Assembly: GCA_030429545.1 (NCBI GenBank)
Contig: JAUIFF010000016.1
Coordinates: forward strand, 62,001-126,000
Length of the DNA: 64,000 nt
Direction of reading: 5' to 3'
Source: Polyangia bacterium
Lineage (GTDB): Bacteria; Myxococcota_A; Polyangia; Nannocystales; Nannocystaceae
Translations under genes and position numbers: made by a program
Shown: piece by piece, positions 26,803-35,933 of the stretch
Position numbering within the stretch: the first letter of the stretch is position 1
Layout: each line of letters opens with the position of its first letter
Notes under the pieces: model-generated
Told to the model about the DNA's origin: nothing
What the model saw: the letters and a program-made list of their open reading frames with translations, nothing else
Databases searched by the model: none

Positions 26803-28043
26803 ACGCGTTGATGGAACAGTTGCGGGTCGACGAGTGCCTGTCAGACCTGAGCGAGGAACTCGCGGCGATAGGTCCCCTCAGCCTGCGTCAACGTGCGACC
26901 GTCAAGGCCCTCAGCGCGGCGACACGGGTGCTCCGCCTGCGGGCGATCACCAACGACCGGGCTGCATTTGCCCAACGGTTTGCGGCTCCGAGCAGCCGCG
27001 AACTCAACATCCGAACGCGTCCGCATAGCGGCATCGACGATGACACCCGGATGTTGTTTGAGCGCACTGGCGTCGCCGGACCTTTGCGGGTTTGTGCCGA
27101 GGATGAGGCCCGTGAACTCGCCGATCACATCCGTGCATTACTCCGCGATCCACACAATCCATTGCGTCGGCAAATCGCCGCCCACAACGAGCACCGGGCG
27201 CGTGAGATGGCTGCCCGCGAGGACATCTTGCTGGGGTTCAACGCATTCATGTACGACGCCCGTGTGCGTGAGGTGTTGCTGCGCCCACCGATCGTCGAGG
27301 CGATGCAAGCCTTGATGGCGACCAACCGCGTGGCCTGTTGGCGCTCCCAAGTCTTTCGCCAGCGTCCTGGTGTACGCACGCCGATGCATCAAAACGTCGA
27401 GTTCCCCGAGACCTACGGCCACCGCTCGCTCACGCTGCGTCCCAATCGGGTGTTTCGCCCCAACTCGGCACTCAACGCCTGGATCTCGCTGACCCACGCC
27501 GGCCCCGACAACGGGTGTTTGGTCGTGCTCGCCGGGACCTTCCGCGACACACGGGTCTACGACTTAGGTGCCTACTTTGCCCAACACCCGACGGCGCTAC
27601 TGACTTGCCTGGCGTTTTTTCCCCGGCACGAGGTCGAGCGGATGTTGCCGGTCCTGCTGTACGGCTCGGGCAATCACCGCGGGGTCACCAAGCTGATGCT
27701 GCGGTTCGCCGACTTCTTTCACAACGACCTATTTGCCCAAGAAGTCTCGCGCTGCGACTTCGTCAGCCGACCCGGGGAGCTGTGGGTCTTCACCAGCTTT
27801 GCCATGCACGGGAGCATGCCGTCGCAAACCGACGCCGAACGGCTCACACTCGTCGGCCGCTACATCGACGAGCAGGACATTGCCGTCGGGCAAAACGAGC
27901 TGGTGCTCTCACTCGGCGAAGTTGTGCGGATCGATCCCCACACCCAGGGCTGGTGCAACGTAGCCCGTGCCGACACCCGACCACTTCGAGATCGCCAACA
28001 TCGGGCCCCGGCAAGTGCCCGCACGCGCCGTGACGCCATGTGA
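26799..28043 (+). CDS. Second PhyH-like protein with HxN, coupled to the first
   Basis: 414 residues from the ATG at 26799, which overlaps the TGA of the preceding gene. It is similar in layout to that gene: helical N-terminus, then RTPMHQNVEFPETY with His197 and Asn199 at the HxD position, LNAWISLTHAGPDNGCLVVLAG, and the distal His in SFAMHGSMPSQTDAER. The same Asp-to-Asn change in both members argues that it is selected and not decay. They may form a heterodimer. The substrate is unknown. A frame upstream to 26448 lies inside the first gene and is not used. Confidence 0.8.
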   Translation: MNALMEQLRVDECLSDLSEELAAIGPLSLRQRATVKALSAATRVLRLRAITNDRAAFAQRFAAPSSRELNIRTRPHSGIDDDTRMLFERTGVAGPLRVCAEDEARELADHIRALLRDPHNPLRRQIAAHNEHRAREMAAREDILLGFNAFMYDARVREVLLRPPIVEAMQALMATNRVACWRSQVFRQRPGVRTPMHQNVEFPETYGHRSLTLRPNRVFRPNSALNAWISLTHAGPDNGCLVVLAGTFRDTRVYDLGAYFAQHPTALLTCLAFFPRHEVERMLPVLLYGSGNHRGVTKLMLRFADFFHNDLFAQEVSRCDFVSRPGELWVFTSFAMHGSMPSQTDAERLTLVGRYIDEQDIAVGQNELVLSLGEVVRIDPHTQGWCNVARADTRPLRDRQHRAPASARTRRDAM

Positions 28044-28056
28044 AACACTCGACTGG

Positions 28057-29469
28057 CTATCGCTCGCGTGCCGGATTCGCGGTCGTCGCTCGCACTTTCG
28101 CCGCGAGCTCGACGGCCGTGTCGAGCGCGCTCGCGGCCGGGACCACAACATCCGGCTGCACCCCCGTCCCCTCCCAGTTGGTCTTGGTGATCGGGTTGAT
28201 CGAACGCGATGTCGGCAAAAAAACCGACCAATGCTCGGAGACCGGCACCATCTCGACCGGGTGGGCGCCCCCACCTGTGACCTCCCCGACGATCGTCGCG
28301 CGCCCGAGGGCCTGAAGATCGTAGGCAAACTCCTCAGCGGCCGAAAATGTGTAGCTGCTCGTAAGGACATAAACCGGTTTTCCGGGACCCAAGCGTCGGC
28401 CGGGAAGTTCGGGGTTGGTGTATGACGACTGTGTGCGATCTGTCTGGCGATTGTAGATATCGTTGAGGTGAACCGGTGTATCACCAAACAAATAGCTCGC
28501 CATATAGGCCACACCTTCGGGGCTTCCACCACCGTTTTCACGCAGGTCGATAATGAGTACTTCGGCATCGGCCAACTTTGACATCGTCGCCGACATCGCC
28601 TCGGCGCCGAGCTCAGGCGGCACAAAGCCTAGAACCTTGAGGTAGGCAATTCCGCCATCACGGATCTCCGCCACCGGCATGCCGAAATTGTCGCGGACAG
28701 CGACCTTCTTGATAGCGTCGAGCTCCGCGGGCGTCGGGTCGTGTGGAGGTTCAGGAGCAACGGCATGGTAGCTCGCCTCGAGGTGTTTATCGCCGGTGAC
28801 CGCATAGAGGTCTTCGCTGACGACCAGTGCCAACAGATGCCCATTTTCGATGCCGTCATAGGCTCCCGACGCAAGTTGCCCGCGAATCCGCCTGGCCATC
28901 GCCACCCCCTTGTCGACAAACACATAGCCGGTAACGGCAGCTGCAATCCCGTCGACGGCCGTGCGCACGTCACTTTCGCTGAGCTTTGCCACCGGCACTT
29001 CGAGGTCAGCTGCGGTGGCCGGTAGAACTGCAAACGCGGCGATCTTCCCGTGGTCGTCGAGAGCGAAGGCCACCACTCCGTAGACAAAGTCTCCGGCCGG
29101 ACTCTTGCCTCCGAGCGTGGCCACCACTGCAGTTGGAGCCACAAAGTCTACCCGGCACAGGTCAAAGCCTAGCTCGTCGCCGGCGTTGCCGACCACAAAG
29201 CCCCCGTGGCGTTGCCGTACGTCGTCGGTCATCCCCGAAGCGACAAACGCTGTTGCTGGCGCAACCTCGGGGGCGTTTGTAGCTGCAACAAGCTCAGCCA
29301 ACCGCCGTCCGGCCGGGCCCTTGGGAAACGCCACCGTGGCACAGGCCCCCGTATCGCTTGGGCCCGCCGTCGGAGCCACAGATGCATGCGTTGCCGTGGA
29401 TCTGCCGGTGCAACCGGTCACCAACGGCAACGTTGAAAGCATAGACAGCCAAAACTGCCAACCTGTCAC
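28057..29469 (-). CDS. S41-family peptidase, lipoprotein (C-terminal processing protease/IRBP-like)
   Basis: 470 residues from the GTG at 29469, which overlaps the stop of the glutathione transferase gene (GTGA); a GTG six codons earlier is less likely. The signal LSTLPLVTGC ends in a lipobox. An N-terminal cap of about 230 residues precedes the S41 core: GIAYLKVLGFVPPE, VLIIDLRENGGGSPEG, and the catalytic-Ser block YVLTSSYTFSAAEEFAYDL, with TGGGAHP behind it. No PDZ domain is obvious, as in IRBP-like members. It probably degrades peptides at the envelope. The gene order GST then S41 is coupled by overlap. Confidence 0.88.
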   Translation of the reverse strand: MTGWQFWLSMLSTLPLVTGCTGRSTATHASVAPTAGPSDTGACATVAFPKGPAGRRLAELVAATNAPEVAPATAFVASGMTDDVRQRHGGFVVGNAGDELGFDLCRVDFVAPTAVVATLGGKSPAGDFVYGVVAFALDDHGKIAAFAVLPATAADLEVPVAKLSESDVRTAVDGIAAAVTGYVFVDKGVAMARRIRGQLASGAYDGIENGHLLALVVSEDLYAVTGDKHLEASYHAVAPEPPHDPTPAELDAIKKVAVRDNFGMPVAEIRDGGIAYLKVLGFVPPELGAEAMSATMSKLADAEVLIIDLRENGGGSPEGVAYMASYLFGDTPVHLNDIYNRQTDRTQSSYTNPELPGRRLGPGKPVYVLTSSYTFSAAEEFAYDLQALGRATIVGEVTGGGAHPVEMVPVSEHWSVFLPTSRSINPITKTNWEGTGVQPDVVVPAASALDTAVELAAKVRATTANPARER

Positions 29470-30095
29470 GACGCTTGCTCGACCCACACACGCTTATAAC
29501 TCGGCCGCTCCTGCACGCGACGAAGCCAGCTTTGCACGTGGGCGTGGTCATCGACACACACGCCACAAAACGTGCCATATGACACGCCGCTGCCAACAAC
29601 TAGGTCGACCAGTGTGTACTCTTTTCCGAGCATGTAATCACGCGACGCAAGTCGCTCATTGAGCATACCGAGCAGGCGTTGCAACTCGTCACGGGCATGT
29701 TTTGCGTGCACCTCGCTATGGAGTTCCTGTGGCACACGGTCACTGGAGGCAAGGAGCATGCGCTTCATCGCTGCCGAGAACGTCACGTAGGTCCACGTGG
29801 TCCACGACAGGGCTTCAAGCCGCTGCAGGTCATCGGCGGCCGGCCAAAGTCCTCGCTCCACGCCAAACCGATCGCCAAGCCACTGCATGATGGCAACCGC
29901 CTCAAACATCGGCGTGCCATCGACCACCAGCGTCGGCACCTGGCCGTTGGGATTGAGTGCGAGGTATTCTGGCTTGCGTTGGTCTCCAGCCGCCAAATCT
30001 AAAGTGACGACCTCGTGCCGGACATCGAGCTCGGCGAGGGTTTGAGCAACAGGGATAGCGCTGGACATGGGTGCGGCGTAGAGCGTAATCGGCAT
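29466..30095 (-). CDS. Glutathione S-transferase family protein
   Basis: 209 residues from the ATG at 30095, preceded by GGAGA about 10 nt upstream; the frame from 30119 is longer but lacks this site. The N-terminal thioredoxin-like domain has ITLYAAPMSSAIPVAQTLAEL (catalytic Ser/Cys region), NPNGQVPTLVVDG with the cis-Pro and MFEAVAIMQWLGD (gamma-glutamyl binding E-A/S). The C-terminal helical domain ends at 209. These enzymes conjugate glutathione-type thiols to electrophiles in the cytosol. The substrate is unknown. It is coupled to the downstream S41 peptidase gene. Confidence 0.9.
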   Translation of the reverse strand: MPITLYAAPMSSAIPVAQTLAELDVRHEVVTLDLAAGDQRKPEYLALNPNGQVPTLVVDGTPMFEAVAIMQWLGDRFGVERGLWPAADDLQRLEALSWTTWTYVTFSAAMKRMLLASSDRVPQELHSEVHAKHARDELQRLLGMLNERLASRDYMLGKEYTLVDLVVGSGVSYGTFCGVCVDDHAHVQSWLRRVQERPSYKRVWVEQAS

Positions 30096-30458
30096 GATGT
30101 GTGTTCTCCGGTGCGGCACAACCTAGGACACATCGCGGACAATTTCGGTCCTCGATTTAATTTATCGCGAGCTATCTTCGGCGAACAGGTTTGACCCGCC
30201 AAACTCGTTGGTGTTGCAACGTTTTCGCTGCGAGTCCGTAGCCCAAGGGGCGACCGCCGACCAACGTGCTCAATGATTCGCAGGAGGGCGCACCCAACTT
30301 CTCCGGGAGAACTGCAAATGAACTACGTTCTTGTAAGAAAACACGGTGGGACCACGGTGCACAATGAAGTTTTGCGCACAGAACGCACGTGCGGTAACAC
30401 ACTAACTGTTACTCTTGAGCTTTGATTCTAAGCTTCAGCGACATGGTATCGTTTGTAT
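30096..30458. other. Divergent promoter region, AT-richer
   Basis: The 363 bp lie between the glutathione transferase (minus) and a Tat lipoprotein gene (plus). Base composition falls here (TTAATTTATCGCGAGC near 30157). A 76-codon minus-strand frame (30172-30402) has no family features and I do not call it. Nothing else is recognised. Confidence 0.5.
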
Positions 30459-30944
30459 ATGAATCGTCGCGAGTTCTCAAAAGGACTAGTGGTTGCACCC
30501 CTCTTTCTAGCAGGTTGTAATCAGCTGATTGTTGAGTTGCTAAAGATTGTTGTTGCAGCTGTTGCCGGCGCAGTGATCGAACAGTCTGACTCAACAAACT
30601 CACCTCGTTCGAGTCAATTCTGCCCCCTAAGCGGTGGAGATGGTACCATAAATTCACATCTTGCTGGTGGATGTATTGAACTATACAACCACTCCGATGT
30701 TCAACAAGTCATCGAATGTTCGGTTCAACTCCATCGCGCAGACGGAACCCCCGAAGGACCACCTTACGATGTCTACGATGAGTCCGGTTTAGATTTCCCC
30801 GTAATTTCTCCTCAGTCGGAGATCACCTTACGGTTGCCGAACCTTGCGTCAACCCACTCAGGAAGTCACTATGTTGTCGCCACCCTTGCCAATGGGGAGT
30901 CGATTAAGAGTGATTTAATCAATTTGCAAGCGCTTGAGACTTAG
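30459..30944 (+). CDS. Putative Tat-exported lipoprotein, unknown function
   Basis: 161 residues from the ATG at 30459 (a TTG two codons earlier is less likely). MNRREFSKGLVVAPLFLAGC combines a twin-arginine motif (RREFSK) with a lipobox ending in Cys20, so it is probably exported folded and lipidated. A helix rich in Val/Ala follows (LLKIVVAAVAGAVIEQ), then a beta-rich domain (HSDVQQVIECSVQLHRADG). Domain not recognised. Codon use and base composition are visibly AT-richer than in the neighbours, as in the next gene, which suggests recent acquisition of both. The next gene starts 4 nt after this stop. Confidence 0.7.
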   Translation: MNRREFSKGLVVAPLFLAGCNQLIVELLKIVVAAVAGAVIEQSDSTNSPRSSQFCPLSGGDGTINSHLAGGCIELYNHSDVQQVIECSVQLHRADGTPEGPPYDVYDESGLDFPVISPQSEITLRLPNLASTHSGSHYVVATLANGESIKSDLINLQALET

Positions 30945-30948
30945 TAAA

Positions 30949-31590
30949 ATGAGAATCCTATGCCCAGCCTGTCTTTTTCTGCTATCTTGCGGTGACGTTA
31001 TAGAACAACCAATGTCAAGTTGGTGTAGTAATGCTAACGAGACACCTGATCCAGAGACAGGATTCTGCTGTAACACAGTTACAGGGTACTGTCATCATAA
31101 ACCCAACGAGAAGATCATTTTCGCATCATCCCAGTTATGGACCGGAGATCTTGGAGGCATTGCTGGAGCGCACGAAAAGTGCCAAGAACTAGCACTTGCA
31201 TCTTTACACACCCGGGGTGGAGACTACCTAGCCTGGTTAAGCACAAGTGACCGCTCACCTATCGAGAATTTTCGTTTTGAAGATGGCAGTGTATTCATCA
31301 CCTCAACTGGTACCCGGATTGCGGACAATTGGATAGACTTAGCCAATGGAAGCTTGACTGCTCCAATTGACAAAGATGAGCATGGAGAACAAGTCGGCGC
31401 GTATACACAAGTTTGGACTGGCACGAATACTAGTGGCAGTCAAGGCTCTCAAAGTTGTGCTAATTGGTCTTCGCATCAGTATGACCTTTTGGGTAACGTA
31501 GGAGACGCCAGTTATGCAAACGAGCTATGGACCTACGCCGAGAATCGTTCATGCAACTTGAAAGCTCGGATTTATTGTGTCGAGCAATGA
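30949..31590 (+). CDS. DUF1554 (endostatin-like) lipoprotein
   Basis: 213 residues from the ATG at 30949. The short signal MRILCPACLFLLSC ends in a lipobox. A Cys-rich stretch (CSNANETPDPETGFCC) leads into a DUF1554-like domain, known from Leptospira and myxobacterial surface proteins: IFASSQLWTGDLGGIAGAHE, CQELA, GTRIADNWIDLANGSLTAPI, DEHG, VWTGTNTSG, CANW and a final RIYCVEQ. Its role is unknown; in this family a collagen-binding-like fold at the cell surface is proposed. It is AT-rich like the preceding gene and 4 nt from it, forming a two-lipoprotein operon. Confidence 0.82.
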   Translation: MRILCPACLFLLSCGDVIEQPMSSWCSNANETPDPETGFCCNTVTGYCHHKPNEKIIFASSQLWTGDLGGIAGAHEKCQELALASLHTRGGDYLAWLSTSDRSPIENFRFEDGSVFITSTGTRIADNWIDLANGSLTAPIDKDEHGEQVGAYTQVWTGTNTSGSQGSQSCANWSSHQYDLLGNVGDASYANELWTYAENRSCNLKARIYCVEQ

Positions 31591-31730
31591 TTGTCGAACC
31601 AGCAACATACCTGCTGCAATGCTTTGGCCTCAGCTCTCGTCGAGCAGATAACTCGCCGCCGAGAGCAACAACGAGCTAACTTTCGGCCACGAAGAGTTGG
31701 TTCGAGAGACCCATGCGATGCCAACAGCAT

Positions 31731-32618
31731 TTACGGCTCAGGACACATCGGAGCCGGTAAGACTCCCCCGCCACCGCTAAACTCGCTCCCAAATGGGCAG
31801 TCGTTGCCGTTGGTACCGGTCCAGCCATTGAGCGTGAGTCCACCTTCGGTCGAAACCTTGACGCCCGCCCCGGTCCCGCCAAAACCTAGCTCACTTTGTC
31901 CCATCGACGTCACCGTGACGCAGGCATTGGGCGTATCGACCCAAATGTCGACGGGCGGGCCAGTCACATCTACAAGCATATACAAATTAATTTGGTGGTC
32001 GGTTGCGACCGTGATCGTCACCTTTTCATCGCCGAGCGGACCTATCCCGCCTGCACCAATCACCGTGTCGATGGGTTCGGTCAGCACGATAGTTGTACTC
32101 TCACAGACATTGATCCGCGCCATATCCTCAACGCAGATCCAAGCATGTTCGTGGGGGCCCGCATCAAAGCCGTAGTGTTCATCCCCTGACAGCCGCAACG
32201 AACCGTCTAAAAATGGGTCGTCCCACAACGGTGCGCCGTCACAAACAACCTCACCGGTCTCGGTCTCGGTCTCGGTCTCCGCATCTGTCTCGGTGCCATC
32301 GGTGTCACTCGAGTCGGTTTGGGTTGTGGACTCGTCGGTGGTTTGCCCCTCGGACTCACCCGAAGTCGTGGTGTCGAGCTCCGTCTCGCTCTCCCCCTCA
32401 GTTTGGGATTCAGCCTCACCCGACATCGAGTCCCCACCACTTGCGGTGGTACCAGACGATGGGTCCGTGTCGCCGCTCGTCGTTGGGCCCGCGGTGGTGG
32501 GGCCAACCTCGGTTGTTGATACACTGGTCGTGCTGGCTTCGGTCGCCGAGTTTGCGCTTCCTCCCGACCCACATGCGGATAACAAACAACTGACCCCAAC
32601 ATAAACCCACGCCCTCAT
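31731..32618 (-). CDS. Lipoprotein with Ser/Thr/Glu-rich linker, unknown function
   Basis: 295 residues from the ATG at 32618. MRAWVYVGVSCLLSAC gives a lipobox at Cys16. Residues about 20-135 are a low-complexity Thr/Ser/Glu/Asp linker (TTEVGPTTAGPTTSG, TETDAETETETETGE), a hallmark of Nannocystaceae surface lipoproteins. A C-terminal domain of about 150 residues follows, rich in Gly, Thr and Val with CVTVTSMGQSELGFGGTGAG, probably beta-structured. No enzyme motif is visible. A longer frame from 32642 adds eight residues before the signal. Confidence 0.8.
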   Translation of the reverse strand: MRAWVYVGVSCLLSACGSGGSANSATEASTTSVSTTEVGPTTAGPTTSGDTDPSSGTTASGGDSMSGEAESQTEGESETELDTTTSGESEGQTTDESTTQTDSSDTDGTETDAETETETETGEVVCDGAPLWDDPFLDGSLRLSGDEHYGFDAGPHEHAWICVEDMARINVCESTTIVLTEPIDTVIGAGGIGPLGDEKVTITVATDHQINLYMLVDVTGPPVDIWVDTPNACVTVTSMGQSELGFGGTGAGVKVSTEGGLTLNGWTGTNGNDCPFGSEFSGGGGVLPAPMCPEP

Positions 32619-32743
32619 TGCCGCCTCCACGCCAGATGCCATGCTAGCAGCTCAAAGACGTCACCGTGGAGATAGTCGCGGACCGGCCCCGCAGCTTGGC
32701 CACCGTGGGCGCGCGCCCTCACAACATGCGGGCATACATCAAA

Positions 32744-35626
32744 CTAGCGAAACATCTCACCACACGGCACCTGGCCGGAACCGTGCTGCTGTGTATGTTC
32801 GCGGAGCCTTCGGGCATCACGGGCCGCCGGTGTATGTTCGGGCAGGACAGACAAAGCCCGCGCAAGAAGGTTGTCGACCTGAGCTCGCGCTGTCGCCTGG
32901 TCGCTGGCTATCAGTGTATGAGCAAGTAAGCCATCGACCTGGGCAGCTTCGAGGGAATACCCGGCGCGGCTGCGATGGACATCTGCGGCCCGCGACAGAT
33001 GGGCAGCTGCGGTCGGACAATCTCCCTGTTTGAGGGCAAGCCGACCGAGTCCATACCACGCGTCGGCCTGGGCGAGTGGATTGTTCCCCTGCTTGGCCAG
33101 CTCGCCCGAGCGTTCAAAGGCATGTCCAGCCGCCAACAAGTTTCCGGCGTCGAGCTCGACATCACCCAAATTAAACAGCACCAACGCCCGTGCCGATGCC
33201 GGTGCGTCGAGCTGCTCCAGGGTCGCCAAGGCTAGCTTGTGGTTGGCGATTGCCCGTGTATAGGCACCTTGTTGTTGTAGGACATTGGCCGCGTTGGTGG
33301 CAAACTTCGCAACCTCAATACGACCCGGGCCCGTAGCTTGAATCACGGCAGATGCTTGATGATACAAATCGAGAGCCCGATCGAGTTCGCCGAGGTCTCC
33401 ATGCACCGTGCCGAGGTTGCCCAACACCTCCGCATAGCGATCGCCGTGCTCCAACTTGGCCGCGCGCAGAAGCTCCCTGGCGCGCTCAAGATGCTCCCGC
33501 GCGGCTTTGGTTTGCCCGAGCTTGCGTTCGGCAACCCCGAGGTTGTTGAGAAACACAGCGAGGGCCGGGTGGTCGGCACCGAGGGTCTGTTCGACATTGG
33601 CAAGCCCCTGGCGCAGCTTGGCGGCCGCGAGCTCAAGCTCGCCCATGTCCTCGAGGACAGTCGCATAGTTACTCAACAGTTTGTTGGTGGTCGGATGGTT
33701 CGCCCCGAGCACGCGCTCACCTATCTCAAACGCTCGCTGGTAGCGATCGAGTGCCGCTGGATAATCTTCGAGACTGGCGTCTACCGCTGCCCGGCTACTC
33801 AAGAGCTCCGCATACTCCACCCCCTGCGGCGTACCGTTTCGCTGGAGGGTCGCCTGCGCCAGTTGTGCCCACCGCTTGGCCTCCTGGTGGCGGGACTGGG
33901 CCTCCGCCATCAACTTGACCAGGCTGGTCACCGCAGCAACCTTGGCCCGGTCGTGGGACCCGGCTTCGGCAGCGACAACCGCTGTCGTCAGCGATTCACT
34001 GGCGCCGGCGAGGTCCCCAACAAGAATTTGCAGGCGACCGTACCAAAGTCCGACCTCGGCGAGCAACGGTGCATAGGCAAGCTGTTTGGCACTGGCGTAG
34101 AGTTCGCGACCGAGCAAGACACCCGCGGGCCCAACTTCGGCGTCGTGCAGCGCCCGCAAGCGTTGGAGTTGGGTGGTCAGCCCGGCAACCTGTTGGGCCA
34201 CAGCTGGTGCCGGCTTCGGAATTTTGCCTGCCCGTGAGACCAGGTCATCGACGTCGTCACACAAACTCGCAGGTTCGAGTCTTAGCGCCGCCTGAAGTGC
34301 CCGCTCACTGATCTCCGGCGTCCCCTCACTGAGAACATCGACGAGTGCCGAAAAGTGCTGGTGCAGACGCGATAGGCACGCGAGCTTGAGAGTGTAGATT
34401 TCGTCAGAAACACGCCCGAGTTGATGCTGCTCGCAGGCATTCGCAGCAACTTCCTGCCACAGCGCCGCGCGCTGACTCAGGGCATCGCTCACCCGGGGTG
34501 CCAAATGCTCGGTGTAACTTGCCCCCGAGGCCACGAGGGCCTGTTCGAGCCGCTGCTGCGAAGCCATCGACCAGGCCTCGTCGATCGGCTGGCCGGTGCC
34601 ATCACACATGGGTCGGTTTGAAAGTGCATATGCACCAAATCCGACGGCAACAGCCACCGCGCACGCACCCACGATCCACTTTCGCCGCTGCGAAAGCCCG
34701 CGCGACAACTCGTCGAGTGCGGCCCGCATCGTCGGCCAACGGCGGTCCGGGTCGGGCGACAATCCACGCGCGAGCACCTTGGTCAACCACCGCGGAATCT
34801 TGACGTCGGCCGGGGGTGGCGTCTGTCGCCCCTCAACGATCCGAAGGATCAGTTCAGGATTGTTGTCCGCCACAAACGGACGCTGACCGTAAAGGCCCTC
34901 AAACACGGTGACGAAAAAGCTAAACTGGTCGCTTCGGGTATCCGACTGCCCCAGCGAAAGTTGCTCTGGGGCCATATACGGCACGGTTCCCCCGAGCTTG
35001 TGGGAGGTCCCTTGATTCGGCGGCTCGGTCCCCGCAACCGAAACTGCAGCCTTGGTCGCATCTTTGACCGCCAAGCCAAAATCGAGCACACGGGCCCGGC
35101 CATCGTCGCCCACCATCACGTTGTTGGGTTTGAAGTCGCGGTGTACCAAGTTGGCTGCGTGTGCGGCACACAACCCCTCCCCCGCCTGAATCATCTTTTC
35201 GACAACCGTCCGCCAACGTCCGCGATGGGTCTGCCGCGCAAACCACTGGCGAAGTGTCTGGCCATCAACAAGCTCCATGGCGACAAACACCTGGTCGTCG
35301 AGCTCACCCACGTCGAAAACCTGAACAACATTGGGATGGGCGAGCTGGGCCATGGCCCGGGCCTCGTGCAGCACCGCCGTTCCCCCTGCGTCGAGTAGCT
35401 TGATCGCAACCTCCCGGTCGAGCTCCTCGTCGTAGGCGCGGTAGACCGTGCCCATCCCACCAAACCCGAGCCGCGATTTGATGATGTAGCGGCCGACCCT
35501 CGTCGGGTCGGGTTTGCGACCAAACAACTGCTCGCGCATCGCCCCCCAACGGACCCGGGTGTCGAGGCCCATTTGTTGCGACAGCTCAAGCCCGAGCGAG
35601 TCGGGTGTCGTGCTTGCGTCGTCCAT
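32744..35626 (-). CDS. Ser/Thr protein kinase with TPR array
   Basis: 960 residues from the ATG at 35626 (MDDASTTPDS); the longer frame to 35734 runs through tandem repeats and is rejected. The kinase domain spans about 46-310: Gly loop LGFGGMGTVY, VAIKLL, catalytic HRDFKPNN, DFG, APE in MAPEQLSLGQ. A membrane helix follows (WIVGACAVAVAVGFGAYAL, about 318-340), then an extracytoplasmic helical region with many tetratricopeptide repeats, for example AALDRYQRAFEIGERVLGAN, ALDLYHQASAVIQ and AIANHKLALATLEQ. This is the myxobacterial Hanks-type signalling kinase layout, and its substrates are unknown. Confidence 0.93.
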   Translation of the reverse strand: MDDASTTPDSLGLELSQQMGLDTRVRWGAMREQLFGRKPDPTRVGRYIIKSRLGFGGMGTVYRAYDEELDREVAIKLLDAGGTAVLHEARAMAQLAHPNVVQVFDVGELDDQVFVAMELVDGQTLRQWFARQTHRGRWRTVVEKMIQAGEGLCAAHAANLVHRDFKPNNVMVGDDGRARVLDFGLAVKDATKAAVSVAGTEPPNQGTSHKLGGTVPYMAPEQLSLGQSDTRSDQFSFFVTVFEGLYGQRPFVADNNPELILRIVEGRQTPPPADVKIPRWLTKVLARGLSPDPDRRWPTMRAALDELSRGLSQRRKWIVGACAVAVAVGFGAYALSNRPMCDGTGQPIDEAWSMASQQRLEQALVASGASYTEHLAPRVSDALSQRAALWQEVAANACEQHQLGRVSDEIYTLKLACLSRLHQHFSALVDVLSEGTPEISERALQAALRLEPASLCDDVDDLVSRAGKIPKPAPAVAQQVAGLTTQLQRLRALHDAEVGPAGVLLGRELYASAKQLAYAPLLAEVGLWYGRLQILVGDLAGASESLTTAVVAAEAGSHDRAKVAAVTSLVKLMAEAQSRHQEAKRWAQLAQATLQRNGTPQGVEYAELLSSRAAVDASLEDYPAALDRYQRAFEIGERVLGANHPTTNKLLSNYATVLEDMGELELAAAKLRQGLANVEQTLGADHPALAVFLNNLGVAERKLGQTKAAREHLERARELLRAAKLEHGDRYAEVLGNLGTVHGDLGELDRALDLYHQASAVIQATGPGRIEVAKFATNAANVLQQQGAYTRAIANHKLALATLEQLDAPASARALVLFNLGDVELDAGNLLAAGHAFERSGELAKQGNNPLAQADAWYGLGRLALKQGDCPTAAAHLSRAADVHRSRAGYSLEAAQVDGLLAHTLIASDQATARAQVDNLLARALSVLPEHTPAARDARRLREHTQQHGSGQVPCGEMFR

Positions 35627-35690
35627 CGCCCAAACTCCGTGTACCACGTTCAAGCCACGACTGCTGCTGACACACTTCGTCAGTCGCTGA

Positions 35691-35732
35691 CACAGTTGGG
35701 TGGCACAGTTGGGTGGCACAGTTGGGTGGCAC
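35691..35732. repeat. 13-bp tandem repeat, three copies
   Basis: CACAGTTGGGTGG is repeated three times head to tail directly upstream of the kinase gene that starts at 35626 on the minus strand. It lies about 65-105 bp before the start codon, within the promoter region. Confidence 0.8.
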
Positions 35733-35783
35733 ACCTCAAAGTCTCAGCAACGGCGTTTTGAGCCTGTTCTTGCAGGGGGAACG

Positions 35784-35837
35784 GTGAGCGAACAACAACT
35801 GACCGACGCCCGCACGAGCGCGGGTGTTTTTGACTAA
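35784..35837 (+). CDS. Possible leader peptide of the RCC1/FHA operon
   Basis: A 17-codon frame starts at GTG 35784, preceded by GGGGGAAC at a suitable distance, and ends at TAA 35837. A small GC hairpin followed by TGTTTTT (35809-35831) lies inside its 3' end. The arrangement of a short translated frame over a terminator upstream of a gene on the same strand resembles an attenuator, but no amino-acid run or second structure was found to make it convincing. Confidence 0.25.
   Translation: MSEQQLTDARTSAGVFD
35809..35831 (+). terminator. Terminator-like hairpin upstream of the RCC1 gene
   Basis: Stem CCCGC/GCGGG with a 6-nt loop is followed by TGTTTTT. No plus-strand gene ends just before it, so it either ends leader transcripts of the downstream genes or is coincidental. 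The stem is short at 5 bp. Confidence 0.35.
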
Positions 35838-35933
35838 CCGCTGAAAACTAAACCCAAAAGCGCCTGACGTTTAACCGGCATGTCAGCTGCATTTTCTCGG
35901 GGCAACTCGCACGAATCTATCGAGGAGAGAGAT

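Noticed and set aside
30172..30402. 76-codon minus-strand frame upstream of the Tat lipoprotein
   Set aside because: No domain, no ribosome site, and the composition does not separate it from the surrounding non-coding sequence.
31591..32175. 194-codon plus-strand frame after the DUF1554 gene
   Set aside because: It runs antisense to the Ser/Thr-rich lipoprotein, which has a signal peptide and family-type linker.
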